A stretch of 64,000 nucleotides of DNA from Phlebotomus papatasi. Taxonomy: Eukaryota; Arthropoda; Insecta; Diptera; Psychodidae. Shown here one piece after another: positions 11,681 to 24,501 of this stretch; position 1 is the first letter of the stretch, and each line of letters begins with the position of its first letter. Both the position numbers and the translations under genes were made by a program. The notes below the pieces were generated by a model. It did no database searches. It was given only the letters and a program-made list of their open reading frames with translations, and had not been told where the DNA came from. The DNA lies in the NCBI RefSeq assembly GCF_024763615.1, contig NC_077223.1, forward strand, positions 62,372,627-62,436,626, read 5' to 3'.

Positions 11681-14600
11681 TAGAGAAGAATTTGGAATAA
11701 TTTCCAAAAACACAGCAAATTTCCCTTTGCCTCCAGAAAGCGCGGAGTAGGGTAAATGTCCTAATTCAAAACCATTTTCAAACAATTTAACTTTGACAGA
11801 AGATTCAACACATTAAGTTCATATTTTTTTCTGAAGAGAATTACATAAATTTGCTCCTTGACTTTTCTAGAATATTACTGTTTAGTGAAAATTCTTTAGA
11901 TATAATTTGAAAACTTCTTAAATACAAGAAAAATATAAGAGTGCAAAATGTTCTAAAACAATAAGAAAATCTCTCAAAAACAAATCATATTTCCGGGATT
12001 TCCTATTGAAGCATTTGCAGACAGTTAAAAAAAACCCTATTTGTTCACGAAATAGGTAATTATTTCATTTGAAAACTTCACGTACCGTTAACAATAAAGA
12101 TTAGCACTCAATTTGACTAAAATAAGCCACAAATATGACATAAATGTTGAACAAAACGAATAAACAATACTCACTTTATTGTGTTTTTCATTGGAAAACA
12201 TGGTCGATCGATGAAAAATTCTATGGTGAAAAGGTACACTTTTAATTTTTCTGAGATATTAAGAAATTAAAATATGTGAATATGAATGGAATTTCGCTTT
12301 ATTTGGAGCAAAATTAACTAAATAATGCAACTGTGGTATAGAAAATATATAAATATAATAATTTAGTACTGTATTTATCATGAACACAATGACATTTCCA
12401 TTTGGATTAGCGAAAAATTTCCATTTGAAGCAGGTTTTGAATTAGCTTAATTTACCCTACATGGTAAAATTTTTTGGACACTGACCAAAATATTGGAACA
12501 ATCTTTCCTTGGAACAATTTTTTTGGAATCAATTTGTATCTAGATAAGATATTTGTTTGTTTTAAAAAGTTTTCTTTACAGTTTTGTTACGAAATATAGA
12601 TACAATTTTGTTATAGTTTTCTTTTGAAACCGTTTTGATACGGTGGAATGTCTACAAATTTGAGTTGATTTCGTTTTATACAAATTTGTTCCTGAAAGTT
12701 GGAATAGAATTTGTTGCACTCGGCTGTTTTGTTCCCACTGTCAGGAACAAATTGCTACATTTTTTTTTATAACAATATTATTTCTACATCGGTAGCATAT
12801 TTGATCCAAAAATTTTCTATGTCATGGGGAATCTTTTTGTTCCCGTTGTCGGGAACAAATTCGTGTAAAAGATTTCGTCTTACAGTTAAGGCCTATACTT
12901 AAGTCGAGATGGATTTCGGTGGTGAAAGTTCATAAGGAACATCAAAAAAGTGTTTTATACAGACGCGTGCATAACGAAATCATATGCGAGTGCTGGCAGC
13001 AGGAGGGGAAGGGAATCTCGAATTAAAAAAGTAAAACCATGTAGCACGAAAATTGCCCACAGATTTAGCGTCATCTTCGCTTCGTTGGTGACGGGTGTTT
13101 GAGTGTGAGAGGCGGGATACGATTTTCTACTAAACGAGCTATTTTTTAGAACAAATTCGTTGGGTATCTTTTTGTTTCTCCTAAAAGGTATAAATTTATT
13201 CCAAAAATTTTCGGTGTCCGCGGACGAGCTACACATTGTAACATATTCGTTACTAATATTGATTATCTTTTTGAGTCTTGTAAAATATGTTTGGGCACTT
13301 CCTGATGACGAATATATGGATGGCTGAAAACCGTTCCCGCCCATCCATTTAGTTCACATTACCGTTGAATTTCTGATACGTTTTCACCAAATCTAATAAG
13401 TTTTGCCACGCCTCTTTTTCTAAATAATGGAAAACGTTATTCAAAAGTCTGATTATTAAAATTATTTCCATTGACAATATTTCGAATTTAAATAAATATA
13501 AACTAAATGGCAAAACTTCTTTCAAAAACTTTCACCTTTTAATCATATTCGTGAAATACAAAGTCCTTGCTTCTTTGATGCTTTTTGAAATGCTATTCAC
13601 CGAATATATATATCACCAATCAGAACATAAAGGCCACAATTTTCTTAAACAATTTCCATAACATCATGCTAATATTTCTGGCGTGCACTGCATTTCAGTG
13701 AAGTCAAGAGCAAAAAAATAGATGAGCTTGAAAACTACTTTGAAAATTCATAATTTGAACTGAACTCCCTCGAGTCATTTTCTCTTGATTTCCTCGTTGT
13801 CAAGAAGTGTTTTCCACTCATTTTTCACAAAGCTCAAGTGCCCAGAAATGCAGATGACGCGGAAAAGCTCATGCCATTTTTCGTGGACGCCAAAAAAGTG
13901 GAAAAATTGTGTCATTTGAACGATAATGAGGCGAAAAAATAATATTTTTTTTTGTAAAAAATTGCACCAAGTGCTAGAATACTGAAATGAAATGTTTTGG
14001 AATAATGAGACTTTTTTATAATGCTTGCCTGCGGGAGTCTGATGGGATGCTCACTGAGCGCCAGGAAATCAATGGGAGATGAGTGTCTGGAGAAGAAGTG
14101 CCTGGCAAGGAAAAAAATGCAGAATTTAGTGAGTCAACCATCCATAGATCCGATATCAGTCCAATCAACGAGAAACACCCCTTCGATTGTGTGAATTCTG
14201 CTTCCTAAATATCCCCTCAAGTGTGATCATAAAACTAAGGCGTGAGACAAGGATCTTCCCCAAAAGAAAATGACACTCTTGCTGTTAAATTGCCATAAAA
14301 CTCAGTGGAAATTCTCTTCTTCTTCTTTTGGCCAAATCGATTCACCCTGGAGGAAATGGAGAAAAAAAAGCGCTTAGGAATGAGGGAAAATTTACGATGT
14401 TGCCGATAAAGTCGATCAGAGAAAGTCTCACTTTCACCAATTTGCATCGGGAGGCACTTTCACTTTGCCGGAATGTTTCGTCACCAAGTCAATTTCCCCA
14501 CAAACGGAATAAATCACACACGAGAGAGGCTAACCTTATCGTCAAACACACGGAAAATCCCCATTCATAGCACGCGCCAAAACCACCCCGGAAAACCCGC

Positions 14601-15231
14601 CCCCATAATTCAAAGGGATTTGGAGGGGTGGCATCCACAAAGGGGCGCAAAATGAATGGAAAATGGCTCATTAAAGTCTTGACCTAATCCCACAATATTC
14701 GGGATAAAACAATGTCAAAGAACAATTTTACTGAAATATCGGGGTAAAGAGGTCATCCAGGACACAATTAATAAGGTATCTCGGAAAATCGTTGTACATT
14801 TTTCCAGTATATTTCCATCAAAGAAAGAAAAAAACTCAATAAGTCTGCTACATTGTTTAGCTATTTCTATTATTTCTAAAAAATATAAATTTTTTAAAGC
14901 AAGGTGCAAAAGTTATGTATTTAGCCAAGACACACTATGTAAATAATTCAGAAAATATTGAATTTCAGAAGAAATTGAACAAGAAGAGTGAAAATGAAAA
15001 TGATCTTTCAGGCTTCGCACACTTCATATTTCTCCCAAATTCCTTAAATGAATCTGACCTAATTTTTTTCAGGAAAAAAATTCGGTGTCCTTGTGTGTAA
15101 AGGCCTTTAGGTAATATTCCTACCGTCTGTTATAATCATCTGAAATGTGTCTCAGCTAAAATACAAAATCTGATACAGTTAATATTTTATCATGAAGCCG
15201 TGAAAAAGAGTGTTTGAGTAATACAGAATTA
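11681..15231. other. Gene-free stretch with GTTCC palindromes and a GC-richer patch
   Basis: From 12620 to 13210 the words TTTGTTCC and GGAACAAA recur, twice as palindromes (GTTCCCACTGTCAGGAAC near 12731, GTTCCCGTTGTCGGGAAC near 12840). The 129-residue minus frame at 12955-13344 runs through these repeats and has no domain, so I do not call it. Between about 13700 and 14660 the DNA is less AT-rich and may be conserved non-coding sequence, but no exon is convincing. Confidence 0.4.
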
Positions 15232-15354
15232 AATTACACTCAGCTTTTTGTTATCCGGCTGATTGGAGAAAAAATACATTAAATTTTTTTTTAATCTGAC
15301 CAGCTGTGTGAGTCTGTCGATGAAGAATAAAATTTTCTTCATGATGTGTTTAAT

Positions 15355-15497
15355 GCCTAGTGCACAATAACTTTTGTTTGTAAACATATTTTCAAAATTT
15401 CCTATGCGAGAGAGCAAGATGACAAGATCTACATTTCATTCACTCTTATTGAAATGTCAAAAACATGTTTACAAAACAAATGTTATTGTACGTTGGG
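15355..15497. mobile_element. MITE with ACAATAAC...GTTATTGT ends, copy 1
   Basis: Inverted arms GCACAATAACTTTTGTTTGT and ACAAAACAAATGTTATTGTA enclose about 75 bp. A second copy with the same arms is at 55963-56100. This copy lies inside a larger imperfect inverted pair, AATTACACTC (15232) and GAGTGTAAATT (15675), which may be an older host element carrying ACAGCTGTCAGCCGGATAT. Confidence 0.6.
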
Positions 15498-15739
15498 AAT
15501 AAGTTTCATTTTTATAAAATTATGTAACAAAAACTTTGATAAAATGAAAATAAAACTTTAATTCACACTGCAAAACCTACATATTTAGTAAAAAAAAAAT
15601 TGAATTGAATATGTCAACCAACAGTATTTGACAGCTGTCAGCCGGATATGGAAGTGTCGAATAGTGAAGAGCAGAGTGTAAATTAAAAAAATAATGGGAT
15701 AAGGATAATGTGAATTGAATTCATTTTCATTATTTGATA

Positions 15740-15857
15740 TACAGAAACCGCACTCGTCCCATTAGTAGCCGGAGTTCGATTCTCCAATAGTTTATTTCTC
15801 TAATATTTGCTCAAAAAGTCATTCAAGTTCGAAGAATTCTAAATCATTTTCGAATTA
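15740..15857. repeat. Single-arm relative of the 5887-6198 hairpin
   Basis: The words GATTCTCCAATAGT, AAAAAGTCATTCAAGTTCGA and AGAATTC follow in the same order as in the left arm at 5887-6198. The copy is broken at 15857 where the pogo-like MITE at 15858 begins. Confidence 0.6.
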
Positions 15858-16184
15858 CAGTAGAGTCTCCTAAATTCGAACGCTCGGGGGGTATTTTTGA
15901 CATTTCTCACCCCCTAAATTCGAACGATTTTTTCAAAACTAACGAAATTTGTGTGAGATTAAATTGTACTTTAAATCAAATTCCCGTTTTCTCGCAAGTT
16001 TTAGTGGTAACATACTTCCTTTTCATTTTACATGACCATAATGTATGTAAACATGCAGGAAGAAGTACATAAATATGATTTTCATTCACCAAGAATACGA
16101 ACTTTCTAACATAACCTCACAATTGACATTTTGAATCCAAACGGCGTTCGAATTTGAGAGATTCGGATTTGAGAGACTCTACTG
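15858..16184. mobile_element. pogo-like MITE, copy 1 (CAGTAGAGTCTC ends)
   Basis: Terminal inverted repeats CAGTAGAGTCTCCTAAATTC and GGATTTGAGAGACTCTACTG, flanked by TA on both sides (15856-15857, 16185-16186). TA duplication plus CAGT ends fit the pogo/Tc1-mariner superfamily. It is 327 bp long with no coding capacity. Relatives are at 16260, 30877 and 36977. Confidence 0.8.
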
Positions 16185-16259
16185 TATCAAAATAAATTTT
16201 GACATTTAAATTTTGAATTGTTATAAGTGTTACTTTGGTGATTTCGAAGACAGAAGGCA

Positions 16260-16598
16260 CAGTAAACTCTTGCTAATTCGGCTCTTTTAAAATCGGGCTA
16301 CTTTTTAATTCGGGCGGCAGTTAAATTCGAAAAAAGTTTGTTGAAATTTTTCAAGTTTTATTATGATTATAAAATAAACCCAATATTCTCAAATTTGCCA
16401 TGGTTTTTCTGAATTTTGATGTAATTTTGTGTTATTAAGGGATTTTAATGAAATTTACAATATATATGAGTATGTAAACTCAATATCTACATGCACATGA
16501 ATAATAATCGTTGTATTTCAAAAAGTTTATCGCCCGATTTTTTCTCAAATTCAGGTGACATTTCGCTCCGAAATGCCCGAATTTGAGAGAGTCTACTG
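16260..16598. mobile_element. pogo-like MITE, copy 2
   Basis: The left end CAGTAAACTCTTGCTAATTC and the right end CCGAATTTGAGAGAGTCTACTG (its last 20 bp) are inverted. The right flank is TA and the left flank CA, so one target base has probably mutated. The internal sequence closely matches the copy at 36977-37313. Confidence 0.75.
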
Positions 16599-16919
16599 TA
16601 ATTATAATGAAATGATTGTTGCAGCTTTGATTTGCCGCACAAAAATGCAAAAAAGATAAATTTTGACACTAGAGACACTTCGAAATTTAAACTGAAAGTA
16701 TTTCAGCCACCATATGCACAAAAATGAGACGTAGAAATGTCTTTTCTTGGATCCCGAAATGGATCTTGGAATTTCTAAACTCCATCTGTGAATGAAGCAC
16801 CTACATTAAAAAATTAATTTAAATTATTAAGGAAACACTGCAACACTAAACAGTCTTCTAAATATTACTTTGTTCAACTCTTGAACATCTGAAAAGCATG
16901 ACACAATAACTGTTTATAA

Positions 16920-17048
16920 CAGAGGCGTGCAAGAATCGTTAAAACCGAGTAAACGTCAAATAAAACATGTACGTCAATGGCCAAAACGCTACCAGAACAA
17001 ACTTATTTTGACGTTTATTGGGTTTTCAACGGTTCTTGCACACCTCTG
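16920..17048. mobile_element. hAT-type MITE, copy 2 (CAGAGG family)
   Basis: A 129-bp foldback element with ends CAGAGGCGTGCAAGAATCGT and ACGGTTCTTGCACACCTCTG. It is flanked by the 8-bp repeats GTTTATAA (16912-16919) and CTTTATAA (17049-17056), seven of eight bases matching. This is the cleanest short form of the family and shows what copy 3 looked like before it was invaded. Confidence 0.85.
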
Positions 17049-17522
17049 CTTTATAACAAGAACGTTCTTTCAAAACACAGTATTTCGAACATAAAGATAT
17101 AATTTACCGAAATATAGGCAAAATCGAAACAGAAAGCAGAGCTTTTTGGGATTTTTTTTTGAAATTTCGAAAGGGTGACTTCGAAGTAAAATAATCTCAT
17201 TTAAATGCATTTTAAAGTCTCGTTTGAATGGGGGTATTTCGAAATACATTTCTTGTAAAATTTCCTCTACAGGAACGTGTCTGAAATAAAATCTCCTTAT
17301 CGTCAGTTATTAAGCAAAGAATGAAAGGTCTAACAGTCTTTCTCTTTTATTCCAAGACATTGTGAAGTATTGGCAAATCCATTAACAGAAACCTAATAGA
17401 TTATCGAAAGTTTGGATAATATTTCAGTTGAAATTTATGCGCCAAAAAGTAGGAAAAACTAGACTGGGGCAATAAAAATCGTTTTTATTTTTAAAATGAG
17501 ATTTCGAATTAAAATGTCCTTA

Positions 17523-18447
17523 GGGTGGAGTTACCACTTCTCGCTAGTGCCCCTTTTTTCGCACCTTTTATTTAAATCGCTATTTTTCACAATTTATGAA
17601 ATAAACGAGCCGCACAGTTCTTTGCATTTTTATTGCTGCTACGTATAGAGTCGAAAAATAATTATTATTCGTTTTGGATTTACGATTTTAAGCATTTTGT
17701 AGAGTAATATTTTGAGCAAGTGCAGCGAATCTATATTTCTTACCAAATATACTAAGTGTAATCAAATTTTCATCGAGCAAGAAATACCTTTTTGGATAAA
17801 TAATTTGTCTATTGAATATTTAATTACACTTGTTGAATATTTAATTACACTTACATGAAATTTGTGGTTAGTTAATTAATATTTCATTTTATATTATTTT
17901 TATATAAAAATGAGGCATGGCGAAAAGTGGTTATATTCTGGAATTGATTTTACCACCTTTCGCCATCTCTTTTGAATAGGCGACGCTAACTTCACTTTGT
18001 AGATTCTTATTTGTCAAATCTGCATTATTTACTTTCTGCAATAGACTTATAATTTGATTTCTCAAATAAAAGTAATGAAAAATCGTTTAAATTGAGTAAC
18101 AATAGAGTGATCATGAGGGAAATGAAATACTGAATGTATTCTTTTGATAACATTGCCTAAAATAATCGAGTTTGAACCTTTTCAAGTGGGTGGCGAGAAG
18201 TGGTTACGAAACTGGCGAAAACTGGTGAAAAGTGGCGACGAAGTGATTATTTTTGCATTGTTAATAAAAAATAATTTTTTAAGTAGTCCAGCGTTATATT
18301 CTAGGACTATTGTTTTCACAAATCTAGAGCCAATACATCTAAGTAGTATTGGGTCAAATTTGAGTTATCTTGTAATAAGAGTTCAAAAGTTATAATAAAA
18401 TTTATTCCTCTTTCTTCTAAACATGGCGATAAGTGGTTACTCCACCC
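17523..18447. mobile_element. 925-bp TIR element with GGGTGGAGTTACCACTT ends
   Basis: The ends GGGTGGAGTTACCACTTCTC and AAGTGGTTACTCCACCC are inverted and flanked by TA. The end motif (GGCGAnAAGTGGTTA) recurs inside in both orientations near 17918, 17950, 18186 and 18220. Internal copies of a terminal motif could be transposase-binding repeats. The reading frame at 18144-18395 runs through them and shows no transposase domain. Confidence 0.7.
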
Positions 18448-18449
18448 TA

Positions 18450-20430
18450 TTTAAATAAACCCTAAAGGGGAAAACTTTATTAATTTACGTAAATTATAAG
18501 AAATGCGTCGTAATTTCAAAAATATTGTTATTAAATGAATGCTTGAACAAAAAGAAAATATTCAAACGAAAGTCGTCTCAGCTAATCAAATTCTCCCGCA
18601 AATTAATTGAATAATTCCTGGTAACTGTTTTCATACTTGTATAACAGCATTTCAGCTTATTCTGAGAATGAAGCTTATTCTTCATTCTCAAGTAGCCCCT
18701 CAATTTTCTCTTGCAGAAATTAAACTCTCATTTCACGAGACAATTAGCAATTTGGTCTAAATTGAAAAATAATCTGTCAATTATGACTACGTTAACAATT
18801 GCGAAAGCCCATCGACTTCCGCGAAAATTCACTCAAGTCGGCGGAAGAGTCAAGAGATAATGAGGATAAGTTGTATTCGAGGAGGTTCCGAACATCAATT
18901 AAATTAGTGACTAATTAAAATGAGAGGGCTGCTTATGGGTAAGGAAATTCACTTTCCGTCAATTTTCGTAACTTCTACTACAACGAGATTATATTGCCTG
19001 GAATTCTCTTCAATGAAATTTTATTAATTTATTGCCAGATTATTAATATTTTTCTTTCACAATTTTCTTTGCGCTATGAATGAATTTATGTTGGTGTTTA
19101 TGGTGGATTAAATGTAGAGATAAGATTCTTCATCACTTTTTAACACTCTCCCTGTGCAATGCAATGAATTTTTATGCTGAGATTAGTGGATTTTCTCACC
19201 AAGGGACACCCTTAATTACCACTAGAATTTTTATGAGAAACTCGCTTGTGAGTGGATTTCCAAGTATACAGAGAGTCAGCTATAGAATTCATAAAATTCA
19301 TGAGTTGTTACATTTATTATTTATTTCTACTCAAATCTCGAGACACTTTTCCTTAGAATCTTATTAAAATTTCCTGTGACATGATGTATATTTCGGGATG
19401 AATATTTATGAGACTGAGCTATTTTGTGGGTAAAAGTACAAAATTGTGTACCCTGGGACAGCACTGAGACTGTAATTGTTGTCAGAAATTGGGGCACACA
19501 TCAGTACGATGCAACATATGAATTCTTGCAACTTTTGCGATGAAAGTCACACGAAGGCACGAGGCGTCTGTGAGAATACTGTTTTTTTGAAACATGTTCT
19601 CACCTACGCACTTTCACCATTCTATGAGCTTTTAAATCACCCTTTCTCAAGTATCAAGCGTGTTAAGAATAAAGCAAGAGTTTGAAGTGTTTCACAGTCT
19701 TTCACTGACACAATTTACAAAATATTCTTAAACAACTCAGTACAGCTCACCAGTTGAATGCTAACGACACGTTCCTTTGAACTTTACATTTGCCACATAT
19801 TTTACCAGCTATATGATGCTCGATGCTACAAAATATTTCTTAAAAGGCTTTATATAAATACCGAATATAGCAAAATTCCCAAAGTTTCCAATAAATTATT
19901 GGGAAACTATCAGGTTGTTCAGTTCGATAAACACGTCCCATCGATTGCCATTTGCGCCCCGAAAATGCCTCTTTCACTGCAACGGAAATTGACAGAGACA
20001 GCATCAATTTCCCAGCAGAGAGGTCGGATGGGCAGCATAGGATCGTCCTAGAAAGGAAGATAAGCGCCTAATGAGCTCTGCGAGAGCGGATTTCTCGCCC
20101 TCTTGTACACTTCAATACCGTGACGATATATACCCATCGTTGACTGCATGACTTTTCAGGAGCGTATTCGGGATAAAATTTTAACACAAATTATCAATTT
20201 TTAATTATCTGATAATTTTTGGATAATACTTTCGTATATAATTTTAACTCACTTTAGCAAAATTTAAACAGCTAAATCCATTTCAAATAATGTTGTGAAT
20301 GTTATTAAAATAAATCTGAATAACTAGACTAATATTATCTTGACACAATAAGAAAACTTCAATACATTCTTTTGTTCAGAAACCTCAAAAAGAGAGAGCA
20401 TTTATATAAACCTTTTTCCAACTTGTCACC
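18450..20430. other. Gene-free stretch
   Basis: No gene recognised. Frames at 19080-19367 and 19758-20051 lack domains, splice context and compositional contrast. The segment 18780-19000 is somewhat less AT-rich. Confidence 0.4.
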
Positions 20431-20580
20431 GCTCTGGAGCTTAAATGGCAAAAGATATCAAGTTACTGTCTTCACTGACCCCCAATCAAAAAAAAAAGAC
20501 ATTATCTCCAGACGTTGTTCTTCCTTTTACCCCCTGAAACTGCTCCAAAACCATATTTTTTGTTTATTTGGAAAACGGTA
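20431..20580 (+). repeat. Dispersed 150-bp repeat 'R', copy 1 (truncated by insertion)
   Basis: Carries the family order: GGCAAAAGATATCAAGTTAC, a GACCCCC run, ATTATCT, a pyrimidine-rich stretch, CCAAAACCATATTTTTTGTT, then GAAAACGG, where the element at 20581 interrupts it. Other copies are at 22683, 52172 (plus strand), 59095 and 59640 (minus strand). Confidence 0.65.
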
Positions 20581-22133
20581 CCGTCGTTGCGGGTGACTTT
20601 GCACTCGGGGGGTGACTTTGCACTCTGCTGTTCGCGAGACTTTGAACAATTCTAGCGCTTATTGATAGTCTTCGCCGATCCGGTCTACCATGTTAAAGTA
20701 TATAGGGATATGTTAAGTACCAAGTAAGGTACAATGATCCTCAAAAGGATTCTTGTGCTTTCAGTAATAGTCAATGAAATGCTAATATAGGTATTTTGTC
20801 AAAAAACGGCTCCGTGAAAAAGTTATCTGAAGGTGCAATTTTAAAATCGATTTGAGAGTAGTAAATTGCCCAAATCTATTCTAAATTTATCTGGCTAGAA
20901 TAATCCACTTCGATTTTGTTGATTATTTTTATTAAAATATTTTTTCCCTATTATCTTTCTAAGAACGCATGATTTATGTTATAAAATTGCATGTAATGGT
21001 CTTTCTAAAGCTTTATTATAAAAGTATTTGGCTAAAAATTATCCAATTTTTTGATAATTTAAGATAAAGTGACCGAGATCTACAAGATGGTGTGGTCGCC
21101 ATCTTGGTTTGACGTTTCTGTCAGCCATTTTGAATAACTGTCAAAACCTAAAACTGGTCCGATTGAGTTGAAATTTTAGTATGTTCTAGCTGATGTCAAA
21201 ACCTTTTCAGAACATATATAACATCCGACCTAGGTCAAGCGATTGCCTGAATACAGGAGCTCCAAGTTCAAAATTTTGACATTTTCATGAATACAGAACT
21301 ACGGAGAGCTTCTTTTATCGAAATCATCACAAAAAAGACAGTACTATCGTTAGGCGATGAGATCTAAATAACAAACAAAAAGAAAAGTAATGTTTTTCTT
21401 TATAACAGCATATTATTTGAAGATCTGAAAAACTGTTTTTGCAAAAATGAAAAAATAAAAAAAAATAATAAATGCACTTTTCATTTATTTTTTTTTAATT
21501 ATGTAAGAGTAAATAAATATATAAAATAAAAGCCTCAACCATTTTTAATGGTTACTGAGGCATTTCATTTAGATTTTAAAATTAAGGATTAGTAAATAAA
21601 GATCGCCAAAATATGATGATTTCAAAATTTTAAAATGTGAGCCTCTGTATCTAGGTAAATACTTGACGTAGACTGGGACATAGATACGTTCTGAAAAGGT
21701 CTTGACATCAGCTACAACATACTAAAATTTCAACTCAATCGGACCAGTTTTAGGTTTTGACAGTTATTCAAAATGGCGGACAGAAACGTCAAATCAAGAT
21801 GGCGATCATGTCATCTTGTAGATCTCGTGCATATTACCCTTAGATGTAAAGATCTTCATTGTCGTTTATTATCAGAAATTGTTGATTTTTTAGTATTTAT
21901 TAAAAAGTGCAAAGTCACCCGCACCTTATCCCCAGTGCAAGCCTTTTTTCTTGATTTTTTTAAACATAGTAAAATTTTACAAAATTAATGCTAGTGGCAC
22001 AAAATCCATTCATTAACAACTGAATACAAATAATTTTACTCAAAAACCCCCCTCCCTTCACTTTAACTATCCACTTTTAGAGAGCAAAGTTGAAAAATAG
22101 CGAAAAAACGTGCAAAGTCACCCGCAACGACGG
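20581..22133. mobile_element. 1.55-kb foldback element with CCGTCGTTGCGGGTGAC ends
   Basis: The outer inverted repeats CCGTCGTTGCGGGTGACTTT and GTCACCCGCAACGACGG are perfect over about 24 bp and are flanked by TA on both sides. A second inverted pair of about 145 bp lies inside (21071-21213 against 21690-21836, for example CTGGTCCGATTGAGTTGAAA and its complement). No transposase frame is visible, so it is non-autonomous. It sits in repeat R copy 1. Confidence 0.75.
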
Positions 22134-22536
22134 TACTATACATAAATTTATTTTAGAGGCGAAAATTTCGTCCAAATACACCTATTACCGAAGAAATCGC
22201 AATTTTGAATTGTTGAAGGTCAAAGATCAATCACTTTGTAGGTCTCATTTTTAACCAATTTGACCAAATTTGGATTTTTTGCAGGATATTGAAATTGGCA
22301 GCATCGGTCTTCGTTGGTAATGAATCGGTTAAATACCGATAATTGAAGCATTTTTTCGGAAATTATTTCTTTACTTGACGAAAATAAAACACGTGGGTTT
22401 TGAACTTTCAGTCCTTGACCTTTGTAGTCCGCATTTGACTGTCCGTGGTGCAAATTTGTACAATTTTGTGTGAAAAGATTTGTGAAAGTTATTGTATCCT
22501 GACTCCTGACCCGATTTCTCCATTAGATCTCAATAC

Positions 22537-22566
22537 CTGAGGAAGGGGACAAAAAATCCCCGAAAC
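22537..22566 (+). other. CTGAGGA...GAAAC module (hammerhead-core-like)
   Basis: CTGAGGA at 22537-22543 is followed by a short hairpin (GGGGA...TCCCC) and GAAAC at 22562-22566. This is the order of the hammerhead conserved core (CUGANGA, stem II, GAAA). One unpaired A follows CTGAGGA, and I could not define stems I and III, so activity is unproven. Similar modules are at 32816-32845 and 40642-40670 on the minus strand. Confidence 0.35.
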
Positions 22567-22682
22567 GTGTCATAAAGAGTGAAAAGGAAGAAATCCTAAA
22601 CAGATCAAAACCCGTGTTTTATTTCCATCAATCAAAAGTGACCAAACTACATCCACCATTTTTACTTGACCTTATGTTTGTT

Positions 22683-22842
22683 CTCGAGCTAGAGGCAAAA
22701 CGGTAAGAGATATCGACTTTTGGTCTTCGGTGACCCCCCCCCTAAGTGAACATTATCTCAGATGGTGTTTCTCCTTTTTTTCCCTCACCCTCCCTCAGTC
22801 CCTTTAAAACCATGTTTTTTCGGTTTTTCTGAAAATTGACCA
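22683..22842 (+). repeat. Dispersed repeat 'R', copy 2
   Basis: Contains GCTAGAGGCAAAACGGTAAG, AGATATCGACTTTTGGTCTT, a run of eight or more C, AACATTATCTCAGATGG, a CT-rich stretch and AAAACCATGTTTTTTCGG in the family order. Confidence 0.7.
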
Positions 22843-24493
22843 AGCTTCACTCTCTGTGGAATTCGAGCAGTCAAAGTGTCACGTGAAACGCTTACAGCTT
22901 CTATTTACATGATAGCTTTTGCCATAGCTTGACAAAACGCTTTAGGCAAGAATTCTCTCGTTCTGTAATAACCTTCTTGATTTGTGAGTTCTCTCCGATT
23001 GAATTTTTTTCTGTAACGGTTTGAAGTTACACATCTCTCTCCGATATCCGACACTTCGATATCTGGCTGACAGCTGCCAAACACCGGTTGATGAATTCAA
23101 ACTTTTTTTTACTAAGTGTGCAGCTTGTCCAGGATGAATTAAAATGGTTCTTTTCACTTTATCAAAGCCTTAATTAATTATGGTACAAAATGGAACATAA
23201 GAGCACAATAAAGAAAATTCTGTTGTTTTTAGACAGAAACTAAAATCACACAGCGCAAAATGGAAAAACCGTTGATCAGATTCAAAAAACACAAATGTCA
23301 TTTTGTCCCCCCCGTCAGCCGGATATCGGAGAGAACTGTGTATATCAGAGAGAACTTACCTAAAAATCAACTGGAAGTTCGAACGTTTAAACAACTGATG
23401 AGTTACACAAAAGTGAGAAAATTCATGAAAAGGATATTTATTTTAATAAAATTGCGACTGAAACGTTCTCCCAGCCTAAAATTCCACAAAACTACACAAA
23501 AATTAACTTTATACCGCAAACTTTTACACACTGTCGTTCACATTATTGATGATTGAAGTGTCAAGAATACCTAAATTCGAAATGATAGAACAATCAACGC
23601 TAAAACGGCGAATACGGGAACTTGCATTTCAGGCTTTCGGTAGATTTTCGAATAGGTTTGGCTTGGCTTTAGGGCGTGAATTTCTCACATGAATAACTCA
23701 CAATATCCGAATTCATAATCAGGTATAACATTATCTTTATCAAGAATGGGACTCAGTCGTGCCAGGAAGAGCCCCTCGTAAACCTTTGACAATACAGGAA
23801 GTTCCGCTTTGAAAGAAATTTTCGGGATGTAAAAAAACCCATGAATTCACTCGTGACACAGAAAATTCGCATACCCATAGGAGATATCTTTGAAATGAGA
23901 TACAGAAATGCCATGCAAAACATTTTTGGCCTCTTTTCATCGTCAACGGTTCATAAGAAATGCATTTCAAATTCATCGCATGAAAATTTTTTACATAAAT
24001 TCAGGGCCAATTAAAAAATTATTTTATAAATAAGCTCCTAATAGCAGACAATTCATTTCAAATTTTTTCAATCCGTTTTCACTTAAGCCGGAACTCCCTG
24101 TATCGGTAGCAGAAATACTTGAAAGAAGTCATCTTTTCTGGGTTTTCCCAGGTTTAGTTATTATTATTATTCGTATCGAGACACTTTATGTGGTATTACA
24201 ATGTGCCTCGTGTTGGAAGAATCTGCTGATCGTAGATCGCCCAGGAACGCCTTCTTTTGGAAGAGATAACTGTTCAGGAGACTCCAAGAAGCTATTTATT
24301 TATTTCTATTTATCCATTTCCGGTCAGGAAAAAAAGCCACCATTCAAATGGTTGGGAAATTCATTCGATTTGTCTGAATTTAACTTCCAAGGGTCCTTTT
24401 TATAAGATGAATCGCATTTTTTTTATTTCGGCTCTTTTGTAATTAGACTATTTTTTCCTTGAGTTACAACCAAGTTATTTACAGTGTGTGATG
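22843..24493. other. Repeat-derived stretch without a gene
   Basis: The words GACAGCTG and CGGATATCGGAGAGA occur in opposite orientations at 23035-23095 and 23305-23355, suggesting a foldback relative of sequences near 15630 and 25385. The frames at 22942-23157 and 23260-23556 run through these arms and are not genes. The rest to 24493 shows nothing recognisable. Confidence 0.45.
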
Positions 24494-24501
24494 TTCTACT
24501 A

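Noticed and set aside
12955..13344. 129-aa minus-strand reading frame
   Set aside because: It runs through GTTCC/GGAAC repeat words, has no domain, splice context or codon contrast.
14235..14671. Overlapping frames in a GC-richer patch, possible exons
   Set aside because: Frames on both strands are equally open and none reads like a conserved protein; I kept it only as possible conserved non-coding DNA.
24190..24442. Two overlapping plus-strand frames
   Set aside because: No domain, and different frames of the same stretch are open by chance.
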